Below are positions 1 to 8,207 of a DNA stretch of 64,000 nucleotides, one piece after another (the stretch's first letter is position 1; every line of letters starts with the position of its first letter). A program made the translations under genes and the position numbers. Below the pieces are notes generated by a model that worked only from the letters and a program-made list of their open reading frames with translations, ran no database searches and was not told the DNA's origin. Origin of the DNA: Saccharobesus litoralis (GTDB lineage Bacteria; Pseudomonadota; Gammaproteobacteria; Enterobacterales; Alteromonadaceae); NCBI RefSeq assembly GCF_003063625.1, contig NZ_CP026604.1, positions 4,380,065 to 4,444,064 of the forward strand, read 5' to 3'.

Positions 1-604
1 AGGGTTTGCTATTGCAACTACAGGCTTGGTCACATTAACTCATTTGTTAACGGCTCCTGAAATTGCTAAACAACAAAAACTCGCGACACAAAAAAACTTA
101 GACGAAATAGTCTCTCCTGACACATACAACAATCAGCCCAGTACAGACTGTGTTATTGACATAGATAGCAATGGCAATACGATAAAAATATTTCGCGCCC
201 GTTATAAAGAAAGCGAATCAGACAAAGGTAAAGCCGTTGCTGCCGCGATTGAAAGCATAGCCCCAGATGGTTACTCAGGCCGTATTGATTTACTAGTCGC
301 CTTAGATATGGACAACACCATTTTAGGGGTGCGAACCATTAAACACAAAGAGACACCCGGTCTCGGCGACAAGATTGAGTTAGCCAAATCGCCTTGGATC
401 ACTCATTTTCGTAGTAAAACCATTGAGCAAAATAACCTACAAGCTTGGGCCGTTAAAAAAGATGGCGGCGCATTTGATCAATTTACCGGCGCAACGATCA
501 CACCAAGAGCCGTGGTAAACAGTGTAAAACGCACTAGCCTTTGGTTTGCCAATAACAAGCAAAGAATATTTAATTTGCCGAGTAACTGTGAGCATACAAA
601 ATGA
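1..604 (+). CDS. rsxG: Electron transport complex subunit RsxG/RnfG (5' end outside window)
   Basis: Subunit G of the membrane ion-translocating Rsx/Rnf complex, a periplasm-facing flavoprotein that carries covalent FMN. The reading frame is open from base 2, so the start codon lies upstream. The first visible residues ([14 protein letters not shown]) are the single N-terminal membrane helix. The covalent flavin site of the family, S/T-G-A-T, is visible as [12 protein letters not shown] near the C-terminus, and the preceding TPGLGDKIE segment is also typical. The stop overlaps the rsxE start (ATGA), so the two are translationally coupled. Assignment rests on motif and neighbour. Confidence 0.93.
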   Translation, partial: GFAIATTGLVTLTHLLTAPEIAKQQKLATQKNLDEIVSPDTYNNQPSTDCVIDIDSNGNTIKIFRARYKESESDKGKAVAAAIESIAPDGYSGRIDLLVALDMDNTILGVRTIKHKETPGLGDKIELAKSPWITHFRSKTIEQNNLQAWAVKKDGGAFDQFTGATITPRAVVNSVKRTSLWFANNKQRIFNLPSNCEHTK

Positions 605-1302
605 ATCAACTCAGTGAAATTAGCTGGCAAGGATTATGGAAAAACAACCCAGCCTTAGTACAAATGTTAGGGCTTTGTCCGTTACTGGCGGTTACCAATA
701 CAGTTGTTAATGGTTTAGGTTTAGGGCTTGCCACCCTATTTGTACTTATCGGCTCTAACATAACCGTATCTATCGTCAGAAACTGGGTACCGAATGAAAT
801 CCGCATACCCGTGTTTGTTATGATTATTGCCGGATTAGTGACAGTTGTTCAGCTGTTAATGAATGCCTATACCTATGAGTTGTACCAAACATTGGGCATT
901 TTTATCCCGCTTATTGTCACCAACTGCGCCATTATCGGCCGCGCAGAAGCGTTCGCCTCTAAAAATAACGTAAAACTCGCTGCTTGGGATGGCTTAATGA
1001 TGGGACTCGGATTTCTTGCGATTCTAGTTATTTTAGGCGCCATTCGCGAAGTGTTAGGTAACGGCACTTTATTAGCTGGCAGCCATTTGTTATTTGGTCA
1101 AATTGCGACTAATTGGCAAATCACCCTATTTCAAGCCGAAGAAGCTTTCTTAGCAGCGATATTACCACCAGGCGCATTTATTGCGTTAGGATTATTAATC
1201 GCCATTAAAAATCGCTTAGAAACCCGTATAGAGTCTTTATTTGCGCCGCAAAAAGAACAAAAAGTCAAAACTGAACGCGCTCGCGTCACAACTGAAACTT
1301 AA
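601..1302 (+). CDS. rsxE: Electron transport complex subunit RsxE/RnfE
   Basis: Integral membrane subunit of the Rsx/Rnf complex, 233 aa against 231 in E. coli. It opens with the family signature ([24 protein letters not shown]) and contains about six hydrophobic helices, with the conserved [13 protein letters not shown] segment in the middle. The start ATG overlaps the rsxG stop. Downstream, nth follows after 15 bases, the same rsx-nth order as in enterobacteria, so nth was probably expressed from the rsx message. Confidence 0.95.
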   Translation: MNQLSEISWQGLWKNNPALVQMLGLCPLLAVTNTVVNGLGLGLATLFVLIGSNITVSIVRNWVPNEIRIPVFVMIIAGLVTVVQLLMNAYTYELYQTLGIFIPLIVTNCAIIGRAEAFASKNNVKLAAWDGLMMGLGFLAILVILGAIREVLGNGTLLAGSHLLFGQIATNWQITLFQAEEAFLAAILPPGAFIALGLLIAIKNRLETRIESLFAPQKEQKVKTERARVTTET

Positions 1303-1317
1303 GCAAAAATTCGAGCC

Positions 1318-1758
1318 ATGAATAATACAAAACGTCGAGAAATTTTAACCCGTTTACGCGACGCAAACCCTAACCCTACGACCGAGCTCGAATTTAACAG
1401 TCCATTCGAGTTACTCATCGCGGTATTGTTATCAGCACAAGCAACCGATGTCAGCGTAAACAAAGCCACCCGCAAACTTTACCCTATAGCGAATACTCCA
1501 CAAGCAATGCTTGATTTAGGTGTTGAAGGGATCAAAGAATATATCAAAACCATTGGCCTGTTTAATTCAAAAGCCGAGAACACCTACAAAACCTGTAAAA
1601 TCTTAGTCGAAAAACACGGTGGCGAAGTACCTGAAGATCGCGCTGCTTTAGAGGCCTTACCTGGTGTGGGACGTAAAACCGCTAATGTTGTATTAAATAC
1701 AGCTTTTGGCTGGCCTAAAAATAATAAAAGTAGATGGGATTTAAGGTTAATAGCATGA
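1318..1758 (+). pseudogene. nth: nth, endonuclease III, 5' part, interrupted by the island
   Basis: Host DNA glycosylase/AP lyase for oxidised pyrimidines, broken by insertion. Residues 1 to about 133 are normal Nth, including the helix-hairpin-helix LPGVGRKTANVV that holds the catalytic Lys. After NTAFGWP (core at 1705-1715) the frame runs into 14 foreign codons and stops at 1756-1758. The catalytic Asp (VDTH) and the iron-sulfur cysteines are missing from this piece. They lie at 35738-35986, and joining the two parts gives about 211 codons, the length of E. coli Nth. The truncated product should be inactive. The stop overlaps the ATG of the next gene. Confidence 0.93.
1705..1715. repeat. 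Left attachment core (attL) of the nth island
   Basis: TTTGGCTGGCC occurs here and again at 35738-35748. To the left the sequence is host nth. To the right it is foreign, and the nth reading frame continues only after the second copy. This is the duplicated core expected from site-specific integration. The exact crossover within the 11 bases cannot be told. Confidence 0.85.
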
Positions 1759-2435
1759 GTACATCTATCAGTAAAAAAGAAAAAGTTCAGGCAATCATCG
1801 AGATCCTTGACGAGCTGTATCCTGAGGTCCCTATTCCACTTGATCACAAAGATCCATACACCTTATTAGTTGCTGTATTACTATCTGCTCAATGCACCGA
1901 TGAACGTGTAAACCAAATCACGCCTAAGCTATTTGCAAAAGCCGATAATCCTTATGACATGGTCAAAATGACCATTGATGAAATAAAAGAAATAATCAAA
2001 CCATGTGGTTTATCACCAATGAAGTCAAAAGGTATCTGGCACCTTTCTGAGATGATCATTAATCAGCATAATGGTGAAGTGCCACAGAATTTTAAAGATC
2101 TTGAAGCAATGCCTGGAGTTGGTCACAAAACCGCATCAGTAGTAATGGCTCAAGCTTTCAACGTTCCTGCTTTCCCTGTAGATACTCATATTCATCGCTT
2201 GATGTATCGTTGGGGCTTGTCAAATGGCAAGAGCGTCGAGCAAACAGAGCGTGATGGTAAACGCCTTTTCCCTAAGGAGCGCTGGAATGATCTGCACTTA
2301 CAAATTATTTACTATGGTCGTGAATATTGCCCAGCGAGGGGCTTTGACTTAGATAAGTGTGTTATTACCAGAAAATATGGTCGCCGAAGCTATATTAACG
2401 AAGTTTTAAAAGAGCAAGCCCAAAAGAATAAATAG
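1755..2435 (+). CDS. Island-borne endonuclease III homologue replacing host nth
   Basis: HhH-GPD DNA glycosylase of 226 aa. It has MPGVGHKTASVV with the catalytic Lys and PVDTHIHRL with the catalytic Asp, so the active site looks complete. In place of the usual C-X6-C-X2-C-X5-C cluster it has only two Cys (CPARGFDLDKC) followed by VITRKYGRR, so a normal [4Fe-4S] cluster cannot form. Clearly diverged from the host gene; the GREYCPARG tail recalls Bacteroidota-type Nth (inference). I chose ATG 1755: it overlaps the truncated host nth stop (ATGA) and follows AAGG at 1743-1746. An in-frame ATG at 1734 is less likely. Probable role: compensating for loss of the host enzyme. Confidence 0.88.
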   Translation: MSTSISKKEKVQAIIEILDELYPEVPIPLDHKDPYTLLVAVLLSAQCTDERVNQITPKLFAKADNPYDMVKMTIDEIKEIIKPCGLSPMKSKGIWHLSEMIINQHNGEVPQNFKDLEAMPGVGHKTASVVMAQAFNVPAFPVDTHIHRLMYRWGLSNGKSVEQTERDGKRLFPKERWNDLHLQIIYYGREYCPARGFDLDKCVITRKYGRRSYINEVLKEQAQKNK

Positions 2436-2588
2436 CCATTCCAAGTTAAAGCGTAAGGAAATATTCACTATATAAACACAAGGCACTAGAGCGAACCACT
2501 ACCCCGCAAAGGAAATGGATTTTGATTTTAAACCAGGAAGCCTGCAATAATTTAAGTTATTGATTTTATTGAAATATAATAATTATAA

Positions 2589-2612
2589 AGTGTGACAATA
2601 TTTTGTCACACT
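2589..2612. promoter_or_regulatory. Perfect inverted repeat, possible operator or weak terminator
   Basis: AGTGTGACAA and TTGTCACACT form 10-base arms around TATT, followed by ACAAAAAA. It lies about 150 bases after the island nth. The arms are AT-rich and no good T-run follows, so a protein-binding site is as likely as a terminator. Spacing between the TGTGA and TCACA halves (10) does not fit CRP (6). The rest of 2436-2740 shows nothing else. Confidence 0.4.
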
Positions 2613-2739
2613 ACAAAAAATGGTTACATCACTAGGAAGCTCATGTATCGAAATTGGCCTATCGTTTAAAGAAGCTCTGTACTTTTCACTAACACCATGC
2701 AAATATTTTAATAGCAGCTATTGTCGCTCTGTTGCAGAG

Positions 2740-2963
2740 CTAAAAGGCAACCCTAGCAGTAACTGAATGATGGCCTTGCTCTTTAATCTTAACCAGCACT
2801 TTTGCACCATCCACTGCCACTACATCAGCAGTCATCTTGTTACCATCAGCAGGAGAAAGAACCGCAACTGATTTTTTGCCTGATCCTAGTACGATAACCT
2901 TTCCTGTGGCTTTGTCTGGTAACCCTTTACTTTTTTTAAGCTTTGTCAGAGTTCCTATACTAA
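2740..2963 (-). pseudogene. Gene fragment, unrecognised, no start codon
   Basis: On the minus strand an open stretch of about 70 codons ends with GHHSVTARVAF and a stop. It reads smoothly (TGKVIVLGSGKKSVAVLSP, then VVAVDGAKVLVKI) like a beta-rich domain, but there is no ATG/GTG/TTG start before the middle and a stop lies just upstream. I take it as the 3' remnant of a lost gene. Family not recognised. Confidence 0.35.
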
Positions 2964-2987
2964 TTTACGTGTTTCAAATTAAGTAAC

Positions 2988-3815
2988 CTAAAATATATAA
3001 ATAACCCCAATACCTACCTCAGTTTCATAATTACTGCGAGCAATAGGGCTGTTTCTGACTTCACTACTGAAGTATTCAAAAAGGGCTTCGCCGAAGATTT
3101 GCCAATTATCATTGATATTGTGCCGATAATTATAATCTATGCCAATTGAGCGTAGTCCACCACTGAGATTAGTTTCTTTCAAGCCAGAATTAGCTGATTG
3201 AGACTTATTGATGCCAAAACCTTTGTTGGCATATTCGCTGTCATGAACAACAACAACCACGTTGATTTCAGACCCAGTACCGTCGGTTTGATGACCAAAA
3301 CGACGACCAGCGCCAAATAAACCTAAATTGCCTTCATCACCTGTCACTAAACGACCAACTAACCAATAGCGCCAATCAGAAGTAAAAGAACGACGAGCTT
3401 GAAGCACAAGTTCAAAAGCTTCTTCTTGTTCGCCTAGGCCATTAAGCCGTCCTTCATCTGAGTCACTTTCAGCTCGGCCTTCTTCAAACCCAACTAAGGC
3501 ATCTAATAACCAATTATCTGACAGAAGCCCCCTCCAGCCAAATGCTTCCCCTGCAAAGTAGTATATATGGTCACCATTTCGCCACTGCACTGCACCAGCG
3601 GGCTGGACTTCTAATCCAAATTCATCTGAACCTTCATAAGCAGTTTCATATTCAATACCAACTCCTAACCCAAACGCCCATCCATTTTCCCCTTTTGTAA
3701 AGTCATCAACAGAGGGTAAGGGAACCAAAACTGAATTCTTGTCTTGTGCTATCGCCGTATAAATGGAAAAACAGTTAACAATTATGGCTATGAAAACGGC
3801 TGTTATATTCTTCAT
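2988..3815 (-). CDS. MipA/OmpV family outer-membrane protein
   Basis: 275 aa with a signal peptide (cleavage likely after IYTAIAQ) and alternating beta-strands ending in the outer-membrane-type C-terminus GIGVIYIF. The opening WAFGLGVGIEYETAYEGSDEFGLEVQPAGAVQWRNGDHIYY is the MipA/OmpV pattern. The family forms small beta-barrels, some tied to peptidoglycan enzymes, others found beside metal-resistance genes. It stands alone, divergent from the copper operon. AAGG precedes the ATG. Role in metal tolerance is inferred from context only. Confidence 0.82.
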   Translation of the reverse strand: MKNITAVFIAIIVNCFSIYTAIAQDKNSVLVPLPSVDDFTKGENGWAFGLGVGIEYETAYEGSDEFGLEVQPAGAVQWRNGDHIYYFAGEAFGWRGLLSDNWLLDALVGFEEGRAESDSDEGRLNGLGEQEEAFELVLQARRSFTSDWRYWLVGRLVTGDEGNLGLFGAGRRFGHQTDGTGSEINVVVVVHDSEYANKGFGINKSQSANSGLKETNLSGGLRSIGIDYNYRHNINDNWQIFGEALFEYFSSEVRNSPIARSNYETEVGIGVIYIF

Positions 3816-4097
3816 TTTTCTAACCTTCTCTTAAACGCTGTATAAATCTTAGTCTAATTGCAGAATTTTGTTCGTCTGATACGATGAATCTCAGTTGAGG
3901 GATCATATATTGGTGCAGTGCTTTTAATCATTAGTAGGAAAAATATCGGGAAGCACTTACTAGAAATCAAATACTTATGCTTTACCTAACTATGATTGCA
4001 CTCCATTATCCTTCGATAGTTGACTTGAATCATATTTACAACCATAGAACATATGTAATATATTAAGAGTGACCTTGTAACGTATGGATTTAATATT

Positions 4098-4466
4098 TTG
4101 TACCGATTGATTATTACATTTGTGATATCACTTGCTCTTATTGGGCAAGCGTACGCATATGGAACAATGGTATGTAATATGACCAATACGGCCTCCGCTG
4201 AACATCAGCAAATGCAAGACCACACTATGCATCATGGTCACCATATGGCCGACATGGTTGATATGTCGTCAATGGATAACTCCTCCGCCTGTCTTCATAC
4301 TGATTGCAAATGCCCTGCAAACCTCTGCCAATCCAATTCGTTTGTAATGGATGCTAACTTTGGCTTTGAATCACTCCCTATTTCTAGTGAAAAAATCAGT
4401 TTTAACACGCCTTTATTGCTAGAAAATACAGCTAAATCACTATATCGCCCACCCATTTTTGCCTAA
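4098..4466 (+). CDS. Small exported His/Met-rich protein heading the copper operon
   Basis: 122 aa. An N-terminal hydrophobic signal (LIITFVISLALIGQAYA) is followed by a His/Met stretch (HQQMQDHTMHHGHHMADMVDMSSM) and CxTDCKCPANLC, a likely Cu-binding segment, and it ends in YRPPIFA. The only start giving the full signal peptide is TTG at 4098; the next ATG lies beyond it. It resembles DUF2946-like small copper-operon proteins and has an analogue at 32260-32631 with a similar RPP ending. A periplasmic metal buffer is the likely role (inference). Confidence 0.7.
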   Translation: MYRLIITFVISLALIGQAYAYGTMVCNMTNTASAEHQQMQDHTMHHGHHMADMVDMSSMDNSSACLHTDCKCPANLCQSNSFVMDANFGFESLPISSEKISFNTPLLLENTAKSLYRPPIFA

Positions 4467-4574
4467 CACAGGATCAGTGCGCCTAAAATTTATGGCCACA
4501 CATTAAATTAATTTCCCTGTTATCACCTTAATGTCGATTGACGTATAAGGATCCAGTTGCTCTGGAGGCAAAAT

Positions 4575-5054
4575 ATGGTTTCTAACTATTTTAAAATCAT
4601 GATCACGCTGATTATGTTATCAGCAGGCGCAAATGCAAAAGAAAACAATGTGCCTACTAACGAACTACTTGTATACAAAACCCCAACCTGTGGTTGTTGT
4701 AAAAAATGGATCTCTCACCTTGAAGATGAAGGCTTTATTGCTCATAGCAAAGACTATAGTGATATTAGTCCTGTCAAAAACCGATATGGTATTACCTCAA
4801 AATACCGCTCGTGTCATACGGCAATATCACGTAATGGCTACGCTTTTGAAGGTCATATCCCTGCTAAATTTATTAAACGTTTCTTGGCAGAAAAACATGA
4901 AAATGCCATTGGACTAGCGGTGCCTGCTATGCCATTAGGCTCACCAGGAATGGAAGTTGGAAATAAATTTACCCCCTATAACGTACTGATTTTATTTAAG
5001 GATGGCAGCAGTCAAGTGTATGCCAAGGTAAATCAGTATAAGGATCAATTTTAA
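4575..5054 (+). CDS. DUF411 (CopG-like) periplasmic copper protein
   Basis: 159 aa with a signal peptide ending at GANA. The DUF411 core is clear: LLVYKTPTCGCCKKWISHLEDEGF, then YRSCHTAI, GHIPAKFIKRFL, AVPAMPLGSPGME. The Cys pairs and Met-rich tail fit copper binding. Start chosen at ATG 4575 because TGGAGG lies at 4563-4568; the frame is open upstream to 4557. The stop overlaps the next ATG (TAATG), so it is coupled to cusC. The family is common in copper-resistance clusters. Confidence 0.87.
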   Translation: MVSNYFKIMITLIMLSAGANAKENNVPTNELLVYKTPTCGCCKKWISHLEDEGFIAHSKDYSDISPVKNRYGITSKYRSCHTAISRNGYAFEGHIPAKFIKRFLAEKHENAIGLAVPAMPLGSPGMEVGNKFTPYNVLILFKDGSSQVYAKVNQYKDQF

Positions 5055-6439
5055 TGAAAATAACGAAGCCGCTACGATTGATTTACGCGCTAGCCATTGG
5101 CGTTAGTTTGTCTATTACTCATGTAAAAGCGGAAACCAAACTCGCTCTGCGTGATGCGATATCGCAAGCTATTGCAAACGATCCTTGGCTATATGGTAGT
5201 AAGTTAAAACAATCAGCCTTAGAAAATACCAGTGTCGCAGCTGGCACCTTGCCTGACCCTAAAGTATCCATTGGTTTGCTAAATATGCCGGTTGATAGCT
5301 GGGACATAGGCCAAGAAGGCATGACCCAATTCAAACTTGGTGTGTCTCAAATGTTTCCTAGAGGAGACAGTCTCGCCATCAAAAGCGCGCAACTGAAAAC
5401 AGAATCAACTCAGTTTCCATTATTGCGTGAAGATCGAAAAGCGAAGCTAACGAGCATAGTGTCTGGGCTATGGTTAGATGTTTACCTCGCTCAAAGTACA
5501 CTTGAGTTGATAAAAAAAGATTGGACATTGTTTGAACAAATGGCGGATGTTGCCAAGGTGAGCTATGCCAACGCAGTAGGTAAAACAAAGCAGCAAGACG
5601 TTATTCGTGCTCAACTTGAAATTACCCAACTAGAAGATAGATATAGTGTTGAACAACAAAAGCTGGAGTCAGCGCGCGCAAGACTAAGTCAATGGTTACA
5701 TCGATTTGATGCGGACAATTTAGCGTCAGCGTTTGATTATGATATGCAACCAAGTCAATTGCTTGTTGAAAATCACTTACCTGAAATTCAATTATTCAAT
5801 CCGCAATTGTTACAAGACTCTCCACTGTCACGCAATAAATTGGCTCGAATACTAGCTAAGCACCCAGCTATTTTAGCAATCGGTGTTAAACAAAAAGCAG
5901 CAGAGCAAGGAGAGGCTTTAGCCAAACAGCAATATAAACCTCAGTGGGGCGTCAATGCCAGTTATGGCCTCAGAGATAGTGCACCAAACGGGTCGAGTAG
6001 AGCTGATTTATTTTCGGTTGGTATCACTTTCGATGTCCCCTTGTTTACTGACAATAGACAAGATAAACAAGTTGCAGCTTCAGTTGCACAGACTGAGTCA
6101 ATTAAAACAGACAAGCTTCTGTTGACCAAAACGATGTTGAGTTCGCTCGAAAAAGAGTTATTGCATGTCAAACGCCTTTCTGAGCGCCAGGCTCGTTATC
6201 AACAACAAATCTTAACACAAACGCAAGATCAAGCAGAGGCAGCATTGATTGCTTATACCAATGATGACGGAGATTTTGCCGAAGTCGTTCGTGCCCGAGT
6301 TGCCCAGCTCAACGCCAATATTGCAGCCTTAAAAATTGATGTGGATGTGCAAAAAGCTTTAGCTCGCATCAATTATTTTTTCGCTAAGAGCGATGCGAGT
6401 TATCACATTGCCCATACAGCTAAACAGAGAACAGAATAA
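5054..6439 (+). CDS. cusC: Outer-membrane efflux channel, CusC/CzcC-like (TolC family)
   Basis: 461 aa TolC-family outer-membrane factor, the exit duct of the Cus-type tripartite copper pump. A signal peptide ends near HVKA. Two long helical repeats follow, with the repeated LP-D-P-K pattern (GTLPDPKVSIGLLNMP) and the second-half GVNASYGLRDS beta strands. It has no lipobox, so unlike E. coli CusC it is not lipid-anchored. It overlaps DUF411 upstream and cusB downstream by one base each (TAATG), a tightly coupled operon. Confidence 0.9.
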   Translation: MKITKPLRLIYALAIGVSLSITHVKAETKLALRDAISQAIANDPWLYGSKLKQSALENTSVAAGTLPDPKVSIGLLNMPVDSWDIGQEGMTQFKLGVSQMFPRGDSLAIKSAQLKTESTQFPLLREDRKAKLTSIVSGLWLDVYLAQSTLELIKKDWTLFEQMADVAKVSYANAVGKTKQQDVIRAQLEITQLEDRYSVEQQKLESARARLSQWLHRFDADNLASAFDYDMQPSQLLVENHLPEIQLFNPQLLQDSPLSRNKLARILAKHPAILAIGVKQKAAEQGEALAKQQYKPQWGVNASYGLRDSAPNGSSRADLFSVGITFDVPLFTDNRQDKQVAASVAQTESIKTDKLLLTKTMLSSLEKELLHVKRLSERQARYQQQILTQTQDQAEAALIAYTNDDGDFAEVVRARVAQLNANIAALKIDVDVQKALARINYFFAKSDASYHIAHTAKQRTE

Positions 6440-8193
6440 TGTCAGCTAATTTAAAATTAACCGTAATCGCTTCATTGGTAGGGGCTGTGGTGGGTGCAGG
6501 TATATTATCTGCTTTGCAGCCAGCTTCTACATCAAAGACACAAACAGAATCGACAGAGAAAAAGCCACTGTATTGGGTTGCACCAATGGACAGTAACTAC
6601 CGGCGCGACAAGCCAGGTAAATCGCCAATGGGCATGGATTTAATACCGGTATATGAAGAAGCATCAGGAGATGAATTTGGGCCTGGTGCGGTTAAAATTT
6701 CCCCTCATGTTGTAAATAACTTGGGGGTTCGTACTTCACAGGTTGAGTTGAAAAGCATGCATGCTGAAATTTCAACTGTGGGTTATGTCCAATACGACGA
6801 AGAGCAGCTTATTCATATTCACCCCCGCGTAGATGGCTGGGTTGAGAAACTATACGTAAAAGCCGCAGGGAACCCTGTAGAGAAAGGCCAACCGCTTTAT
6901 ACACTGTACTCACCGCAATTAGTTAATGCCCAAGAAGAGTTACTTATTGCGCTAAGTCGAAACAATAAATCATTGATCAGTGCCGCAAAAGCTCGCCTTA
7001 AAGCCTTACATTTATCAGGAAAATTTATTGAGCAGTTGGAAACAAGCCGCAAAGTTCAGCAGAGCATTACATTTTATTCACCCCAATCTGGTGTCGTCGA
7101 CGGGCTAAAAATCCGAGAAGGTTTTTTTGTTAAGCCAGGAAACACATTGCTCAGTATTGCTAAGCTTGATCAAGTTTGGGTGGAAGCTGAAATATTTGAA
7201 CGAGATGCAGCCCTAATCAAAGAAGAACAGCCTGTTTCAATGACACTTGATTACTTGCCTCGTCGAGAGTGGGATGGAGTTGTTGATTATGTATACCCAA
7301 CACTAAATAACAAAACCAGAACGCTGCGTGTCAGGTTGAAGTTTGATAATCCTGACTATCAATTAAAACCCAATATGTTTGCCCAAGTCACCATTCATGC
7401 TAATCGAGCTGACAGCGCCATTTTAGTCCCTAAAGAAGCGGTGATCAGAACGGGTAAACAAGACCGTGTCGTGCTGGCTTTAGGTGATGGGCAGTTTAAG
7501 TCTATCGAAGTCGATATTGGTCGGGTCGATCACGACAATATTGAGATTTTACAAGGATTAAACGAAGACGATGTTGTAGTTACCTCCGCGCAATTTCTGA
7601 TTGATTCTGAGTCAAGCAAAACCTCAGACTTTAAGCGTATGACACACGATGGAGTACCAAATTCGGTATGGATGGAAGGTGAAGTCAATAGTGTTATGGC
7701 AGATCACGGAATGGTCAATATTACTCATGGCCCAGTGCAGGCGTGGGACTGGCCACAAATGACCATGGATTTCAATTTAAGTAGCGGCGTCGATGCCAAT
7801 GCTTTACAAGCAGGACAAACTCTACATTTTGAAGTGAGTAAGACCGAAGACGATGGCTACGAAATTACCGGCATTCATATTATGTCTGAACCTGACGCTG
7901 GCAATGACGAGGCTCCGACAGCAACAGTCAACGGCACAATCAACTCCATTGATGGATCCACTCGCACCTTAAATATTAGCCGAGAAGCAATAGAGAAATG
8001 GGACAGACCAGCAGCAACCTTGGACTATGTATTGGCTGACAATATAGATATTTCTGGCTTCAAAGCTGGGCACGAGATCAGGTTTACGTTTGAAGTTCGA
8101 GATGACCTAATTATCACAGAAATTGCGTTACCGGCACCTGACACTCGTTCAAGTGAACAAAGCAATATTAACAGCGACCATTCGCATCACTAA
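6439..8193 (+). CDS. cusB: CusB-type periplasmic adaptor with two C-terminal CusF-like domains
   Basis: 584 aa membrane-fusion protein. Order: N-terminal membrane anchor (about 8-28); heavy-metal-binding domain (YWVAPMDSNYRRDKPGKSPMGMDLIPVY, about 45-75); barrel-sandwich/hairpin and beta-barrel domains to about 400. A CusF-like domain (about 410-495) has the Cu(I) ligand pattern W-P-Q-M-T-M. A second similar domain (about 500-570) has KWDRPAATLDY in place of the Met ligands, so it probably cannot bind Cu(I) the same way. E. coli has CusF as a separate chaperone; here it is fused. His-rich end HSHH. Confidence 0.9.
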   Translation: MSANLKLTVIASLVGAVVGAGILSALQPASTSKTQTESTEKKPLYWVAPMDSNYRRDKPGKSPMGMDLIPVYEEASGDEFGPGAVKISPHVVNNLGVRTSQVELKSMHAEISTVGYVQYDEEQLIHIHPRVDGWVEKLYVKAAGNPVEKGQPLYTLYSPQLVNAQEELLIALSRNNKSLISAAKARLKALHLSGKFIEQLETSRKVQQSITFYSPQSGVVDGLKIREGFFVKPGNTLLSIAKLDQVWVEAEIFERDAALIKEEQPVSMTLDYLPRREWDGVVDYVYPTLNNKTRTLRVRLKFDNPDYQLKPNMFAQVTIHANRADSAILVPKEAVIRTGKQDRVVLALGDGQFKSIEVDIGRVDHDNIEILQGLNEDDVVVTSAQFLIDSESSKTSDFKRMTHDGVPNSVWMEGEVNSVMADHGMVNITHGPVQAWDWPQMTMDFNLSSGVDANALQAGQTLHFEVSKTEDDGYEITGIHIMSEPDAGNDEAPTATVNGTINSIDGSTRTLNISREAIEKWDRPAATLDYVLADNIDISGFKAGHEIRFTFEVRDDLIITEIALPAPDTRSSEQSNINSDHSHH

Positions 8194-8207
8194 TAGGACA
8201 TTTGATT

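Noticed and set aside
2589-2612. CRP binding site
   Set aside because: TGTGA and TCACA halves are 10 bases apart; CRP needs 6.
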